DNA of 64,000 nt from CALDTK01 sp965215115 (lineage in GTDB: Bacteria; Bacteroidota; Bacteroidia; Chitinophagales; Saprospiraceae), in assembly GCA_965215115.1 (NCBI GenBank), contig OZ244050.1, positions 4,526,001 through 4,590,000 of the forward strand, in the 5' to 3' direction. Both the position numbers and the translations under genes were made by a program. Shown in pieces: positions 8,384-18,110 of the stretch (within the stretch, counting starts at the first letter, position 1; every line of letters starts with the position of its first letter). Below the pieces are notes generated by a model. The model was given only the letters and a program-made list of their open reading frames with translations, was not told where the DNA came from and made no database searches.

Positions 8384-9412
8384 ATGGACCGTCGACAGTT
8401 CGTCAAGCGCGCCGGCATCGGTGCCGCCGCCACGCCCTTCCTGCGCATGAACCACAGCTACGAGCCCCCCGCGCCGGACATCGTCGGCAGCGGATCGCAC
8501 CGTTACAAAGTCGACCCCGCGTGGCACCAGGACCGTAGCGTGCCGATCAAGGACTGTCACGAGATGGTGCAGGCGCCGGACGGGCGCCTCTTCCTGCTCA
8601 CCAACCACACGAAGAACAACGTCATCGTGTACGATACCTCCGGTCGGGTGCTCAAGACCTGGGGCTCGGAGTATCCCGGCGCCCACGGCCTCACGCTCTC
8701 GATCGAGGGTGGCGAATCCTTTCTGTGGATCACCGACGAGAAGACGGGCGCCGTCGCCAAGCACACGCTCGACGGCCGCAAGGTGCTCGACCTGAAGGTG
8801 CCCTTCGAGAGCGGCTACTACGCCAAGGCTACCGAGTACAAACCGACCGAGACGACCGTCGCCCCCGACGGCAGCGTCTACGTGGCCGATGGCTACGGCA
8901 AGAGCTACATCCACCGCTACGACGCGAGCGGCCGGTACCTGAGCAGCTTCGCCGGGAGCGGCACCGGACCGGCGCATATCGACTGCGCCCACGGCGTCAC
9001 GCTCGACACCCGCACCCCGACCCCTACCCTACTCGTGACCTCCCGCGGCGAGCAATCCTTCAAGCGCTACAGCCTCGCGGGCGAGCTGCTCGACACTTAC
9101 CACTACCCAAATCTGTGGGTCTGCCGCCCCGTCATCAAGGGCGAGCACACCTACGCGGCCGTCATCGTGACGGACACCTGGTACGGCTACGACGGCATGG
9201 TGGCGGTCTTCGACAAGGACATGCGGCTCGTGAGCGCGCCCGGCAGCGACAACGAGTTCGGCTACGACGCCAAGGGTGTGTTGACGCCCCCGAAGAGCGA
9301 CGAGCTGACGTTCATGAATCCGCACGACGTGTGCGTCGACGCGGACGACAACCTATACGTCCCGCAGTGGTACTCCGGGCGGACCTATCCGCTGAAGTTG
9401 ACCCGGGTCTAA
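8384..9412 (+). CDS. Secreted NHL-like beta-propeller protein with Tat signal
   Basis: A 342-residue protein beginning MDRRQFVKRAG, a twin-arginine signal, so it is probably exported folded. The body consists of propeller-like repeats with NHL/SMP-30 phrasing: APDGRLFLLT, VYDTSGRVLKTWG, APDGSVYVADGYG, RYDASGRYLSSF, HGVTLD, HDVCVDADDNLYVPQW. In related genomes such proteins are annotated as six-bladed propellers with no known substrate. It lies convergent, 13 bases from the DUF2231/cytochrome gene, and may belong functionally with that cluster. It could be a peptidylamidoglycolate-lyase-like propeller, but catalytic residues cannot be assigned. Confidence 0.8.
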   Translation: MDRRQFVKRAGIGAAATPFLRMNHSYEPPAPDIVGSGSHRYKVDPAWHQDRSVPIKDCHEMVQAPDGRLFLLTNHTKNNVIVYDTSGRVLKTWGSEYPGAHGLTLSIEGGESFLWITDEKTGAVAKHTLDGRKVLDLKVPFESGYYAKATEYKPTETTVAPDGSVYVADGYGKSYIHRYDASGRYLSSFAGSGTGPAHIDCAHGVTLDTRTPTPTLLVTSRGEQSFKRYSLAGELLDTYHYPNLWVCRPVIKGEHTYAAVIVTDTWYGYDGMVAVFDKDMRLVSAPGSDNEFGYDAKGVLTPPKSDELTFMNPHDVCVDADDNLYVPQWYSGRTYPLKLTRV

Positions 9413-9425
9413 GGCCACTGTTCGA

Positions 9426-10664
9426 CTAGAGGCTCGTTCCGGCCTCCGCCACCGGCTGGTAGGCGGGCGTGTCCCACAGGTTGACCTTCGTTAAGTGCGG
9501 AAACCTTGCCGTCGTCGGCACCCCGGCGGCGGTGACGTCGCTGCCGGCGAGGTTCACCGAAGTGAGGTGCGGCAGGGCGGGCAACCCGGCCAGCCAAGCG
9601 TCGGCGTTGCGCAGGCCTCGCAAATCGAGCGCGGTGACATTCGCGGCGTAAATTTTCAAACCCGCCAGGGCTTCGTCTGCGTCCACGTTTACCTCCCGCA
9701 GTTGGGCCTCCAGCAAGTTGCTCTCCTGGCTCAGCGGGGCTATCCGCCAGACCTCCGGCACGGCGTCGAGCGCCACCGCGGGCGGGTTGACCTTGTCGAC
9801 GTAGGGCAGGGGGCGGAAGTCCCGGCGGTAGATGCGCCGCAACGCCCCGATCGTCTCCTCGTCCGGCTGCCAGACTTCCACGGTGGCGGCGCTGTCGAGG
9901 TGCGCCACGAGCCAACTCCGCAGCACGAGCAGCTCATCGTAGCTCAGCGCAGCCCCCCGGCTCGGCATAAAGCGCGGGTGGTCGGTCGGGAGCGTGACGC
10001 GCTTCCAGAGTTCGCCACTCAGTCCGGCGCCTATCGCGTCGCCTTCCGAGCCGCCCTCCGTGAGATCGGCATACGAGGTCATCACCAATCCGCCACGGTC
10101 GAGCTCCGCGCGGTGACAGTCGACGCACTTCTCCACCAGGATCGGGTGGACCAGATCGGCGTACACCACGGTGCTATCGCGATCCGCTACGGTGAGTGGG
10201 GGCAGCGTGTCGAGGGCTTTCGCCAAAACATCCGGCGCGTACTGCTGGAAGTGATTCTCTCCGTAGGTCAGCGCCCCGCCGAGGTGGCCCGTCCATCCCG
10301 TCACGCTCAGCGTAAGAAAGGCAAGTGCCGCACTGCCGACGGTCACGCCGCGCGTGGGTGCAGCGAGTCGATGCCGTACGCTCAGCACAAACAGCACCCC
10401 AGCCAAGAACAAGGTGCCCAGTCCGAACCACCGGTGCGTGTCCCAGCTCGCCCCAACCGGACCCGCGAGCGACCAGCCGCTCACCACCGCCACCGCCGCA
10501 CCCGCGAAGCCAAAGCCGTAAAGCCACGGCAGGGCCACACCGAGGTGCTTAAACCTCGGCAACAGCGTAAGTGTCTGCAGCAGCACCGCGACCATCAGCG
10601 CACCGATCGGCAGGTGCACCACCACCGGGTGGAAACTGCCAAAAAACAAGGACCAACTCTGCAT
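9426..10664 (-). CDS. DUF2231 membrane protein with cytochrome-c-like domain and LRR-like tail
   Basis: A 412-residue three-part protein. Residues about 1-140 are a DUF2231-type membrane domain with four hydrophobic helices, starting FGSFHPVVVHLPIGAL. Around residue 180 is a planctomycete-type cytochrome-c motif, LVEKCVDCHRAELDRGGL, giving CxxCH haem attachment. The C-terminal part has leucine-rich, ribonuclease-inhibitor-like phrases (VTALDLRGLRNADAWLAGLP, LTSVNLAGSDVTAAGV). It ends the three-gene minus-strand cluster, three bases after the DUF1501 gene, so co-transcription is likely. An inner-membrane electron-transfer or sensing role is inference. Confidence 0.85.
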   Translation of the reverse strand: MQSWSLFFGSFHPVVVHLPIGALMVAVLLQTLTLLPRFKHLGVALPWLYGFGFAGAAVAVVSGWSLAGPVGASWDTHRWFGLGTLFLAGVLFVLSVRHRLAAPTRGVTVGSAALAFLTLSVTGWTGHLGGALTYGENHFQQYAPDVLAKALDTLPPLTVADRDSTVVYADLVHPILVEKCVDCHRAELDRGGLVMTSYADLTEGGSEGDAIGAGLSGELWKRVTLPTDHPRFMPSRGAALSYDELLVLRSWLVAHLDSAATVEVWQPDEETIGALRRIYRRDFRPLPYVDKVNPPAVALDAVPEVWRIAPLSQESNLLEAQLREVNVDADEALAGLKIYAANVTALDLRGLRNADAWLAGLPALPHLTSVNLAGSDVTAAGVPTTARFPHLTKVNLWDTPAYQPVAEAGTSL

Positions 10665-10667
10665 AGC

Positions 10668-12182
10668 CTAGGCGAGTAAGTCGTGTTGCACGTGCCCGTG
10701 GACATCCGTGAGGCGGAAGCGCCGCCCCTGGTGCTTGAAGGTGAGCCGCTCGTGGTCGATGCCGAGCGTGTGCATCACCGTGGCCTGGAAGTCGTGGATG
10801 TGCACGGGCTTCTCGGTGATCTCGACGCCGAACTCGTCGGTGGCCCCGTGGACCAGGCCCGCCTTCACGCCCCCGCCCGCCATCAGCATCGTGAAGCAGC
10901 CCCCGTGGTGGTCGCGCCCGAAGTTGTCGTGCACCATCCCCTGCGAGAAGGCCGTGCGACCGAACTCCCCGCCCCAGATCACGAGCGTGTCGTCGAGCAT
11001 CCCGCGCTGCTTGAGGTCTTTGATGAGCGCCGCCGAGGCCTGGTCCACCTCGAGGGTCTGCTGCCGCATCCGGTTGGGCAAGTCCCCGTGGTGGTCCCAA
11101 CCCTGGTGGTACAACTGAATGAAGGGCACGTCTTTCTCGGCGAGGCGCCGCGCCAGCAAGGCATTCGCCGCGAAGGTCCCGGGCGTCCGGGAGTCCTCCC
11201 CGTACATCTCGTAGACGTGGTCCGGCTCCCCGCTCACGTCCATGATCTCCGGCACGCTGGTCTGCATCCGGAAGGCCATCTCGTACTGCGCCGTGCGCGC
11301 GACGATCTCCGGGTCGTTGAAGTCCTGCTCCTGCACGGCCTGCAGGGTCTTCCAGGCGTCGAGCTGCTCGCGGCGGAGCTCCTCCGAGACGCCGGGCGGG
11401 TTCTTGAGGTACAGCACCGGGTCCTTGCCCGCCCGAAACTGTACGCCCTGGTGCTCGCTCGGCAGGAAGGCATTGCCCCAGAGCCGCGAGTACAGCGGTT
11501 GCGAACCGACCTTGTTCTTCGTGACCAGCACCACGAAACTCGGCAGGTTCTCGTTGGTCGACCCCAGGCCGTAGCTCATCCACGCCCCCATGGCCGGGCG
11601 ACCCGGGAATTGACTGCCGGTCTGCAGAAAAGTCACCGCCGGATCGTGGTTGACGGCCTCGGTGTACATCGACTTGATCACGCAAAACTCGTCCGCGATC
11701 GCGGCCATGTGCGGGAGGCGATCGCTGAACCATGCCCCGTTGCTGCCGTGCTGCGCGAACTCGAAGGGCGTCCCGACCATCGGGAAGTGCGCCTGCCCAC
11801 TCGACATACCGGTGCTCCTAAACTTCTTGCGTACGCTGTCCGGCAGGTCCTCCCCGTGGCGCTGGTTGAGCAGGGGCTTGTAGTCGAACAGGTCGAGGTG
11901 GCTCGGGGCCCCGGACTGTAGCAGGTAGATGATCCGCTTGGCCGTCGGCCGGTGGTGCGGCACCCCGAGCACGCCGCCCCCGATCGATGCGCCGGCGCCG
12001 GCCAGCCTCTCACCGGCGGCTTTGGTCGCCATCAGTGGGTCGATCAGGCTCGCCAGGGCCAGCCCGCCGATGCCGAGACTCGTGTTGCGCAGGAAGTCAC
12101 GGCGCGAGTACGACCGGTTGACGTCGTCGCAGAGGCCTTGGTGCTGGTGTGGAGGGTGGTGGTGTGGGCCGGGCTTTTTCAT
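10668..12182 (-). CDS. DUF1501 family secreted protein (Tat signal)
   Basis: A 504-residue DUF1501 protein, a sulfatase-like fold common in planctomycetes and some Bacteroidota. The start carries a histidine-rich lead and the Tat motif SRRDFLRNTS. Typical phrases follow: IYLLQSGAPSHLDLFDYKP, GMSSGQAHFPMVGTPFEF, WDHHGDLPNRM, VIWGGEFGRTAFSQG, GRDHHGGCFTMLMAGGG and HDFQATVMHTLGIDHERLTF. It sits between the DUF1549/DUF1553 gene (18-base gap) and the DUF2231/cytochrome gene. DUF1501 and DUF1553 proteins are routinely encoded side by side; their joint substrate is not established. Confidence 0.9.
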   Translation of the reverse strand: MKKPGPHHHPPHQHQGLCDDVNRSYSRRDFLRNTSLGIGGLALASLIDPLMATKAAGERLAGAGASIGGGVLGVPHHRPTAKRIIYLLQSGAPSHLDLFDYKPLLNQRHGEDLPDSVRKKFRSTGMSSGQAHFPMVGTPFEFAQHGSNGAWFSDRLPHMAAIADEFCVIKSMYTEAVNHDPAVTFLQTGSQFPGRPAMGAWMSYGLGSTNENLPSFVVLVTKNKVGSQPLYSRLWGNAFLPSEHQGVQFRAGKDPVLYLKNPPGVSEELRREQLDAWKTLQAVQEQDFNDPEIVARTAQYEMAFRMQTSVPEIMDVSGEPDHVYEMYGEDSRTPGTFAANALLARRLAEKDVPFIQLYHQGWDHHGDLPNRMRQQTLEVDQASAALIKDLKQRGMLDDTLVIWGGEFGRTAFSQGMVHDNFGRDHHGGCFTMLMAGGGVKAGLVHGATDEFGVEITEKPVHIHDFQATVMHTLGIDHERLTFKHQGRRFRLTDVHGHVQHDLLA

Positions 12183-12200
12183 CGGGCGAGCCTTTGTGGG

Positions 12201-15200
12201 TTAGCGGCGGGTGTAGACCTCGTCGTGGTTGAGGACCGTGTTGGCGACCGTCGTGAGGGCCGCGAGGTGGGTGCGGTCGTAGGCGGGCGGCCGCGGGTAC
12301 TGCCCCACGTCGAGCAGTAGCGTGGCGTCTTGGGGGCTTTCGCCAAAACGCTCCGCGGCGCTCGCGTAGACCTTCTGTAGCGCCTGCACCTCGGCGTCGG
12401 TGGCGTCGCGCCCGAGCACGCGCTCGAAAAGTTCCGCCAGGTCGGCGTCGAGGTCTCGCCGCTTGTCCGGATCGACGGCCTGCGCCAAAACCCTGGCCGC
12501 CTCGACGAACTGCGGGTCGTTGAGGAGGATGAGCGCCTGGAGGGGGGTGTTGGTCGTCTCGCGGTACACCACGCACCGGTCGCGCATCGGCATGTCGAGC
12601 GTCGTCATGGCCGGCGGCGGCGAGGTGCGCCGGATCACCGTGTACATGCTGCGCCGGTAGAGGCTGTCCCCGGACTGCACGCGGTAGTCGTACAGCGCCT
12701 TGGAGAAGCTGGCCTTCTCGAGCCAGAGCCCCGCCGGTTCGTACGGATACACACTCGGCCCGCCCAGTTTGTCGACCAGCAACCCGCTCACCGCCAGCGC
12801 GTAGTCGCGGATCATCTCGCCGGGATACCGCAGTGCCGTGGCGCGCGTGAGGTAGACGTTGTCGGGGTCGACCTTCGCCGTGGCCGCGTCGACGCGGCTG
12901 CTCACCTTGTAGGTCTCCGAGGTCACGATCGCGCGCAGGAGCGCGTGCAGGTCGTAATCCGACTTCCGGAAGCCGTTCGCGAGGTAGTCCAGCAGCGCCG
13001 GGTGCGACGGCAGCTTGCCCTGCATCCCGAAATCGTGCGGCGTCGAGACGAGGCCCCGCCCCATGATCATCTGCCAGTACCGATTGACCGCCACGCGGGC
13101 GGTGAGGGGGTTTTCCTCGGCGAAGAGCCACTGCGACAGGCCCAGTCGATTGTCGGCGTAGCGCTCCAGGTCGAAACTACCGATCGACTCCGGGGTCCCG
13201 GCGCTCACCTCCTCGCCGTACTGGTCGAAGACGCCGCGCTTCAGGACGTAGGCCGGGCGCTTGTGCCGCATCTCCGTCATCACCATCACGTCGTGGGTTT
13301 TGGCGAAAGCCTCCAGCTTCTCCTTACGCAGCGCGCGGACCTTGTTGGCCGTCTGTCGCCAGGCCAGCACCCGCTCGTGGTCGCGCTCGGCATCAGCATC
13401 GGGCGCGAGGTCGGGCATGGCCTCCTGGGCGAGTCGCGCCACCTCGAGGGCACTGAGTTGGTCTGCGAACACGTACACCTCGTCGATGGCGCCCTCGTAG
13501 ATCCCGGCCTCGCCCTTGTAGTGCCGACCGGACACGGCCACGCGGATCGGGCGCGCCTCCGGCTTCTTGTAGCTGTCGTTGGTGATCGGGTAGGTGCTGC
13601 GATTGAGGCGATCGAAGTCGATGTCGGTCTTCGCGGGCTGGCCGTCGACGTAGATCCGCATCCCCCCGGCGCTCATGCTGCCGTCGTAGGAGGCGGCCAC
13701 GTGCGTCCAGCGGTGGAGCTCGATGGGCCGCGCGGTGCTGATCTCGAGGTAGTTGCCGGGCAGGCTGTGCGTCACGCGCAGGTTGAGGCGCCCGTCGGGC
13801 ATGATCTCGAAGTTGAACCCACGCCAGTCGCCGTTCTTATCGCCCGAGTTGCTCAGCAGACTTTGCCACTCGCCCTCCTGCCGCTTGGTCGTATTGACGA
13901 ACAGCGAGAGCGTAAAGGCATCGTAGGCCTCGAAGGGCTCTACGGGGATGTCGACCGCGTCCCACTCGGTGTCGAAGACGTAGGCCTCGCCCTTGACCCC
14001 CGGCACGGTGTAGAGCGTGTCGAGCACGTTCGACTTAGGGAAACCGTCGGCCTGCTTACCGCGCACCGCGTCGAGCGGCAGGTAGGCGAGTGGCTTCGGC
14101 AGTGACGACAGGCCTTTGATGAAGCTCATCTGCCGGGCCACCGGCGCCCCGCCCTTCGACAGGTCGGCGATGCGCCGGTCGAGGTCGCGGAGGCGCCGCT
14201 CGGTGGCGGAGTCGGGGAGGCTCAACAGCGGACCGAAGTCGCCGTCGTCGCCGGTCATGCCGGCCTCCTTGACGTTGTTGAAGAAGGCCGTGAGTTGGTA
14301 GTACTCCTTCTGCGAGACCGGGTCGAACTTGTGGTCGTGGCACGCGGCGCACTCCATGGTGAGCCCGAGGAAGGCCGTGGCGAAGGTATTGGCGCGGTCC
14401 ATGACGTACATCGTGCGAAACTCCTCGTCGTTGGCGCCGCCCTCGGCGGTCATGGGGTGGTTGCGGTTGAAGGCGGTCGCCAAAACCTGTTCGCGCGTCG
14501 CGTCGGGCATGAGGTCGCCGGCGAGCTGCTCGGTGACGAACTCGCGGTAGGACTTGTTTTGCCGAAAGGCGCCGATCACCCAGTCGCGCCACGGCCACAT
14601 CGTCCGGATGCCGTCGGCGTGGAGGCCGTGCGAATCGGCGTAGCGCGCCACGTCCATCCACTCGGCCGCGAGGCGCTCGGCGGTCGCGTCGGTACCGAGC
14701 AGGGAGTCGACGATGCGGGCGTAGTGGGCGTCGGATGGGTCGCGGACGAAGGCCTGCGTCTGGGCGTAGGTGGGCGGCAGGCCCGTGAGGTCGCGGTACA
14801 CGCGCCGGATTAGCTCGCGCGGGCGGGCGCGTTCGTTGCTCTCGAGACCTTGCTTGTCCTGGGTCTCGCGTACGAACGCGTCGATCTTGGCGGGCGCCAG
14901 GGCCTCTGCCTCGGTGACGGGCGGCAGCGACGCGAAGGCCCAGTGCGGGTCATATTGCGCACCGTCCTCGACCCACTTCACGAGGGTAGCCTTCTCGATG
15001 GCGGTGAGCGTCATGTGGCTCTCCGGGGTCGGCATGCGGTACTCCGGGTCGCGGCTCAGGATGCGGTGGACGAGCTGGCTGCTGCCGGGTTTGCCGGGGA
15101 CGATGGCCGGGTGGCGCAAGTCGGTTTTGGCGTAAGCCCCCTCGGGCTGGTCGAGCCGCAGGTCGGCCTTGCGGGCGCGCTCGTCGGGGCCGTGGCAGCT

Positions 15201-15377
15201 CCAGCAGCGGTCGGACAGGACTGGCCGAACGTCGATGTTGTAGTCGAGCGTGGGTGGGAGCGTCGCGTAGGCGGCGGCCACGTCGGCGTCCATGTCGACC
15301 CCGCAGGCGATGAGGCACGCGGAGGTGGCCAGCAGCAAGGAGAGGTAGGCGCTGAAGCGGGGAAGGATCGGCCTCAT
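12201..15377 (-). CDS. Planctomycete-type cytochrome lipoprotein with DUF1549, LamG-like and DUF1553 domains
   Basis: A 1058-residue exported protein. The start at 15377 gives a signal peptide with lipobox LIAC (Cys25). C58-x-x-C61-H62 in RCWSCHGPD is the PSCyt1 haem motif. DUF1549 follows, with ECAACHDHKFDPVSQKEYYQ. A LamG/concanavalin-like insert occupies roughly residues 490-640 (VAASYDGSMSAGGMRIYVDG). The C terminus is DUF1553 (NRYWQMIMGRGLVSTPHDFG, LNDPQFVEAAR). It is the first gene of the three-gene minus-strand cluster. Three strict hairpin-word copies and two weaker ones fall inside. Roles in breakdown of complex glycans have been suggested for such clusters; here this is inference. 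Confidence 0.9.
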   Translation of the reverse strand: MRPILPRFSAYLSLLLATSACLIACGVDMDADVAAAYATLPPTLDYNIDVRPVLSDRCWSCHGPDERARKADLRLDQPEGAYAKTDLRHPAIVPGKPGSSQLVHRILSRDPEYRMPTPESHMTLTAIEKATLVKWVEDGAQYDPHWAFASLPPVTEAEALAPAKIDAFVRETQDKQGLESNERARPRELIRRVYRDLTGLPPTYAQTQAFVRDPSDAHYARIVDSLLGTDATAERLAAEWMDVARYADSHGLHADGIRTMWPWRDWVIGAFRQNKSYREFVTEQLAGDLMPDATREQVLATAFNRNHPMTAEGGANDEEFRTMYVMDRANTFATAFLGLTMECAACHDHKFDPVSQKEYYQLTAFFNNVKEAGMTGDDGDFGPLLSLPDSATERRLRDLDRRIADLSKGGAPVARQMSFIKGLSSLPKPLAYLPLDAVRGKQADGFPKSNVLDTLYTVPGVKGEAYVFDTEWDAVDIPVEPFEAYDAFTLSLFVNTTKRQEGEWQSLLSNSGDKNGDWRGFNFEIMPDGRLNLRVTHSLPGNYLEISTARPIELHRWTHVAASYDGSMSAGGMRIYVDGQPAKTDIDFDRLNRSTYPITNDSYKKPEARPIRVAVSGRHYKGEAGIYEGAIDEVYVFADQLSALEVARLAQEAMPDLAPDADAERDHERVLAWRQTANKVRALRKEKLEAFAKTHDVMVMTEMRHKRPAYVLKRGVFDQYGEEVSAGTPESIGSFDLERYADNRLGLSQWLFAEENPLTARVAVNRYWQMIMGRGLVSTPHDFGMQGKLPSHPALLDYLANGFRKSDYDLHALLRAIVTSETYKVSSRVDAATAKVDPDNVYLTRATALRYPGEMIRDYALAVSGLLVDKLGGPSVYPYEPAGLWLEKASFSKALYDYRVQSGDSLYRRSMYTVIRRTSPPPAMTTLDMPMRDRCVVYRETTNTPLQALILLNDPQFVEAARVLAQAVDPDKRRDLDADLAELFERVLGRDATDAEVQALQKVYASAAERFGESPQDATLLLDVGQYPRPPAYDRTHLAALTTVANTVLNHDEVYTRR

Positions 15378-15743
15378 AACGGTGGTTTGAGCCGAGCCAA
15401 GGTAGTTACTTTCTCTGGCCTTCGTGTAGGATGCACACGTAAAGCTAGGTGACGAGACGGAATTACCCAATAAAACAGGACTTGCGCCACCACGTTGCAC
15501 TACTCTTGGCCAGGACCTTAACAGACTAGGGCTTATTGAATAGAGTCGGTAATCGCCTATACGCTGCTACCCCGTAGCATGACAGCGCCCGTTGGTGATG
15601 TAGGTTGGGCACTGTCAAAGTGAGGGCGGATACGCTCAATACCGAACGTCACTCGGCTTCGCCGACGGCGATGCGTAACCTGGCGATGCGTAACCTCTCG
15701 CAAAGTAGCTAGAGGACTCGGACGGGTACGTGACCTCGGTCGG
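15378..15743. other. 366-bp intergenic stretch with a tandem 15-bp repeat
   Basis: No gene is seen. A 15-base unit (GGCGATGCGTAACCT) is repeated exactly in tandem at 15667-15681 and 15682-15696. Just before it, at 15654-15666, is the palindrome TCGGCTTCGCCGA that also occurs at 6480 and 6555. The right side borders the AT-richer patch, so this may be an insertion boundary. Confidence 0.6.
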
Positions 15744-16553
15744 TCACAGCTGATAGCTCACTGTCAAGCCAAATGACCAAGTGTGCCATCTTGGATTATT
15801 GGCTGTTGTGCGATATATAGTCGTCTTCATGACTTTAAGTGCGCTTTTCTGAAAGTCTAAACGAGCACCAAAGTTTATACGGCTTCCTACGAGCCGCGAA
15901 TAAGCAACCCCACCCGCGAGACCGAGATCAAAGGGATTATAAACTATTGGATCATAGATTTCCTCTAGCTCGCTTCGTGTAGGATAGGTGCCAGTTGCTG
16001 TCCCTGCTGTAAAAGCTATAATTTGCTCAATGATGCTGTCACTATAATCATCGGGATATAATGTTAGCGCATTACGATTGAGGAGTACACCTGCAAATCC
16101 GCCAAAGCTTATGCTAATTTTGTTGTACTGGTTAATAGTTACAGTATATTCAGGTCTTACATGCAATTCGAGCATCCATGAATTTGGGATCTTTTTGTCC
16201 ATGGACTTGTCGAACCCTCTTGAGCGATATCCGGTTGGAAACCTGCCAACAAACCCTTGAATTAAATTGTATCGCGTGATAGAACCATTAGTAGAGGCAA
16301 ATTCTGTATACTCTAAAGGACCGCGCGTCCTAAGTGTCAATCCCGATTGAAGCCCAAACGAACGATAGATAGGTTTATGAACCACAAATCCTACGCTTCC
16401 ATTAACCCAAGCAGGTGTTAAGTCATCATAAGAGCCAGCGGCCTCATTATTGGTGTCATCTCTTGTCAAATTTATGTTCCATTCCAACGACTGAGCACAC
16501 CCTACCGCTAAGGTAGAACAGAGCAGGATAGACACGAATAACAATCTAATCAT
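15744..16553 (-). CDS. Putative outer-membrane beta-barrel protein
   Basis: A 269-residue protein with a clear signal peptide (MIRLLFVSILLCSTLAVGCAQ) followed by alternating hydrophobic/polar strands ending in an aromatic-rich terminus (WHTWSFGLTVSYQL), as in PorT-like Bacteroidota barrels. A lipobox-like CAQ is present, but a barrel is the better reading. Codon use is distinctly AT-rich beside the GC-rich neighbours and no hairpin word occurs in it, so horizontal acquisition is likely. I do not recognise a specific family; function unknown. Confidence 0.6.
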   Translation of the reverse strand: MIRLLFVSILLCSTLAVGCAQSLEWNINLTRDDTNNEAAGSYDDLTPAWVNGSVGFVVHKPIYRSFGLQSGLTLRTRGPLEYTEFASTNGSITRYNLIQGFVGRFPTGYRSRGFDKSMDKKIPNSWMLELHVRPEYTVTINQYNKISISFGGFAGVLLNRNALTLYPDDYSDSIIEQIIAFTAGTATGTYPTRSELEEIYDPIVYNPFDLGLAGGVAYSRLVGSRINFGARLDFQKSALKVMKTTIYRTTANNPRWHTWSFGLTVSYQL

Positions 16554-16619
16554 AGGGCAGTTACGCAGGTAGCGAAGTCAAGGCGCGACAGGGGCTTTAC
16601 CGTGCTCTCCCGAAAAACC

Positions 16620-17790
16620 CTATTGGCAAGTTAGCCTAATGAAATTGCCGTTGCCCATTCCCTGATGCGATGTCCAATGACCGCTTTCGCCGGTTCCTGG
16701 GGAAACGTATAGTACCCCGTATCGCCTGGGATCAGTAGTAGAGTTAGTATACGGCAGCATAACCCACCTATTAAAAGTGACTTCTTTCCCAGACTTGACA
16801 ATCCTGGCTGTATTCGCGAATTCCCACGTACCAGGTTCAAGCGGAGAGTAGCTCGTCGTAGAGGTAATGCCGTATGCGTACCTAAAATAATGATCTGTGC
16901 TATACTTATTGTTGCTAGCCTTCCAGCTTACAGACTCTGCGGTAAGTTTTTGCCAGGCAGGCTCAGTTGTGCCGTCTTGCTCGGCGCTGTCCCAATTGGA
17001 CTGAGTGACATACGCGTATGTCACACTGTGACGGCGGTTTTCTCCAGGTCTTTTCTGTTGACCCGAATATACTCCTACGTAAAAAACATTTGTATTGGAA
17101 GTTAAGGCACAGTTAAGTGATACGGTCCAATCACGATTGTGAAGTCTGTCCGCACCTGCTCTGTTGTCGGAGTACACGTGGAATTCTCTGTGTGTAAGTT
17201 GCTCATCTGCGAAAACTGCAGCTAACAGTTTTTCCCGATTTGAGATGTGAGTACTCACCTCCAAGTCGTAAACGTTGAATCCGGCCTGATCGCCTATGTA
17301 TAGCAGGCCACTCTGATCTGCGAACATGGCAATGGTAAGAGGCATGCCCCTAAGGACGATCAAATCACTTATCACCTCAATCCAGGGTCCTAACCGCATA
17401 TCGTCTGGTGCCACTAAGTTCTGCTCGTTCTCGTCGCTAAGCTGCAAGTAGCGATCATAAAGCGTCTGTACGCCATTGGATCGGGACCACGCCTCGATGT
17501 CGATCCCATTGTAATCATCAAGCGCCAAGATCGCCATGCCCAAAGCATTTGCGTCTTCGAACTGAAAGTGTCCGTCAACCACCTGTAAGTCGAGGTGGAT
17601 CTCCTTGGCCTCTGGTAGAGAGGATTCCGTCTTCATTGAGCACGGGTGCCGCCGCGACCTCCAATTCGGACTTGTCACAGCCAGAAAGGGTCAGCGCCAA
17701 TAGCGCCGTGGTGGCAAATGCCACGGCGAGGCGCGTTAGCCTAGTGGAGAGGGAACTCTCAACCCCACGATGAGTATTGAACCAAAGCAT
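16620..17790 (-). pseudogene. Frameshifted lipoprotein gene
   Basis: Two overlapping minus-strand frames fit one broken gene. The first (17790 to 17575) encodes a signal peptide with a good lipobox, LTLSGCDKSELEV, then runs out of frame shortly after PVLNEDG. The second, from Met at 17636 to 16620, continues with SSLPEAKEIHLDLQVVDGHFQFEDA, the kind of segment that normally follows a lipobox in Bacteroidota lipoproteins, and then about 300 residues of unknown type. One indel near 17610-17640 would join them. It could be a true pseudogene or a sequence error. Base use is AT-rich like the neighbouring barrel gene. No function is recognised. Confidence 0.6.
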
Positions 17791-18110
17791 ACGGAAAAGT
17801 TGACATCGCTAGGAACCCTAGTACACTGCAAAGCTGGTTCGGGCGGCACCGTCCTTGTATGCACGCTAACAGGATTGACTGACCAGTCTGGAGCCTATTT
17901 ACACTGCCGTGACTTGATAAAGGCCATTGTGTTGTACAGTCACCTACTCTGTCATGTTAATATGTTGACTTACAACACTTTATCTTGCTGGCTATGTCTA
18001 TACCCTTCAACTAGAACGATTGATTCGCACTCCCCCCGCGAAGGCCATCCCTTACACTCTTTTCGTCCCCCGCATACAACCCAAGCCTCACCCCCAGCCT
18101 TTCTACCTCC
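17791..18110. other. 320-bp intergenic stretch, no recognised feature
   Basis: AT-rich on the left, turning GC-rich near 18080. It separates the acquired-looking patch from core genes. A box-like TCTACCTCC precedes the ATG at 18111. No repeat or RNA gene is visible. Confidence 0.4.
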
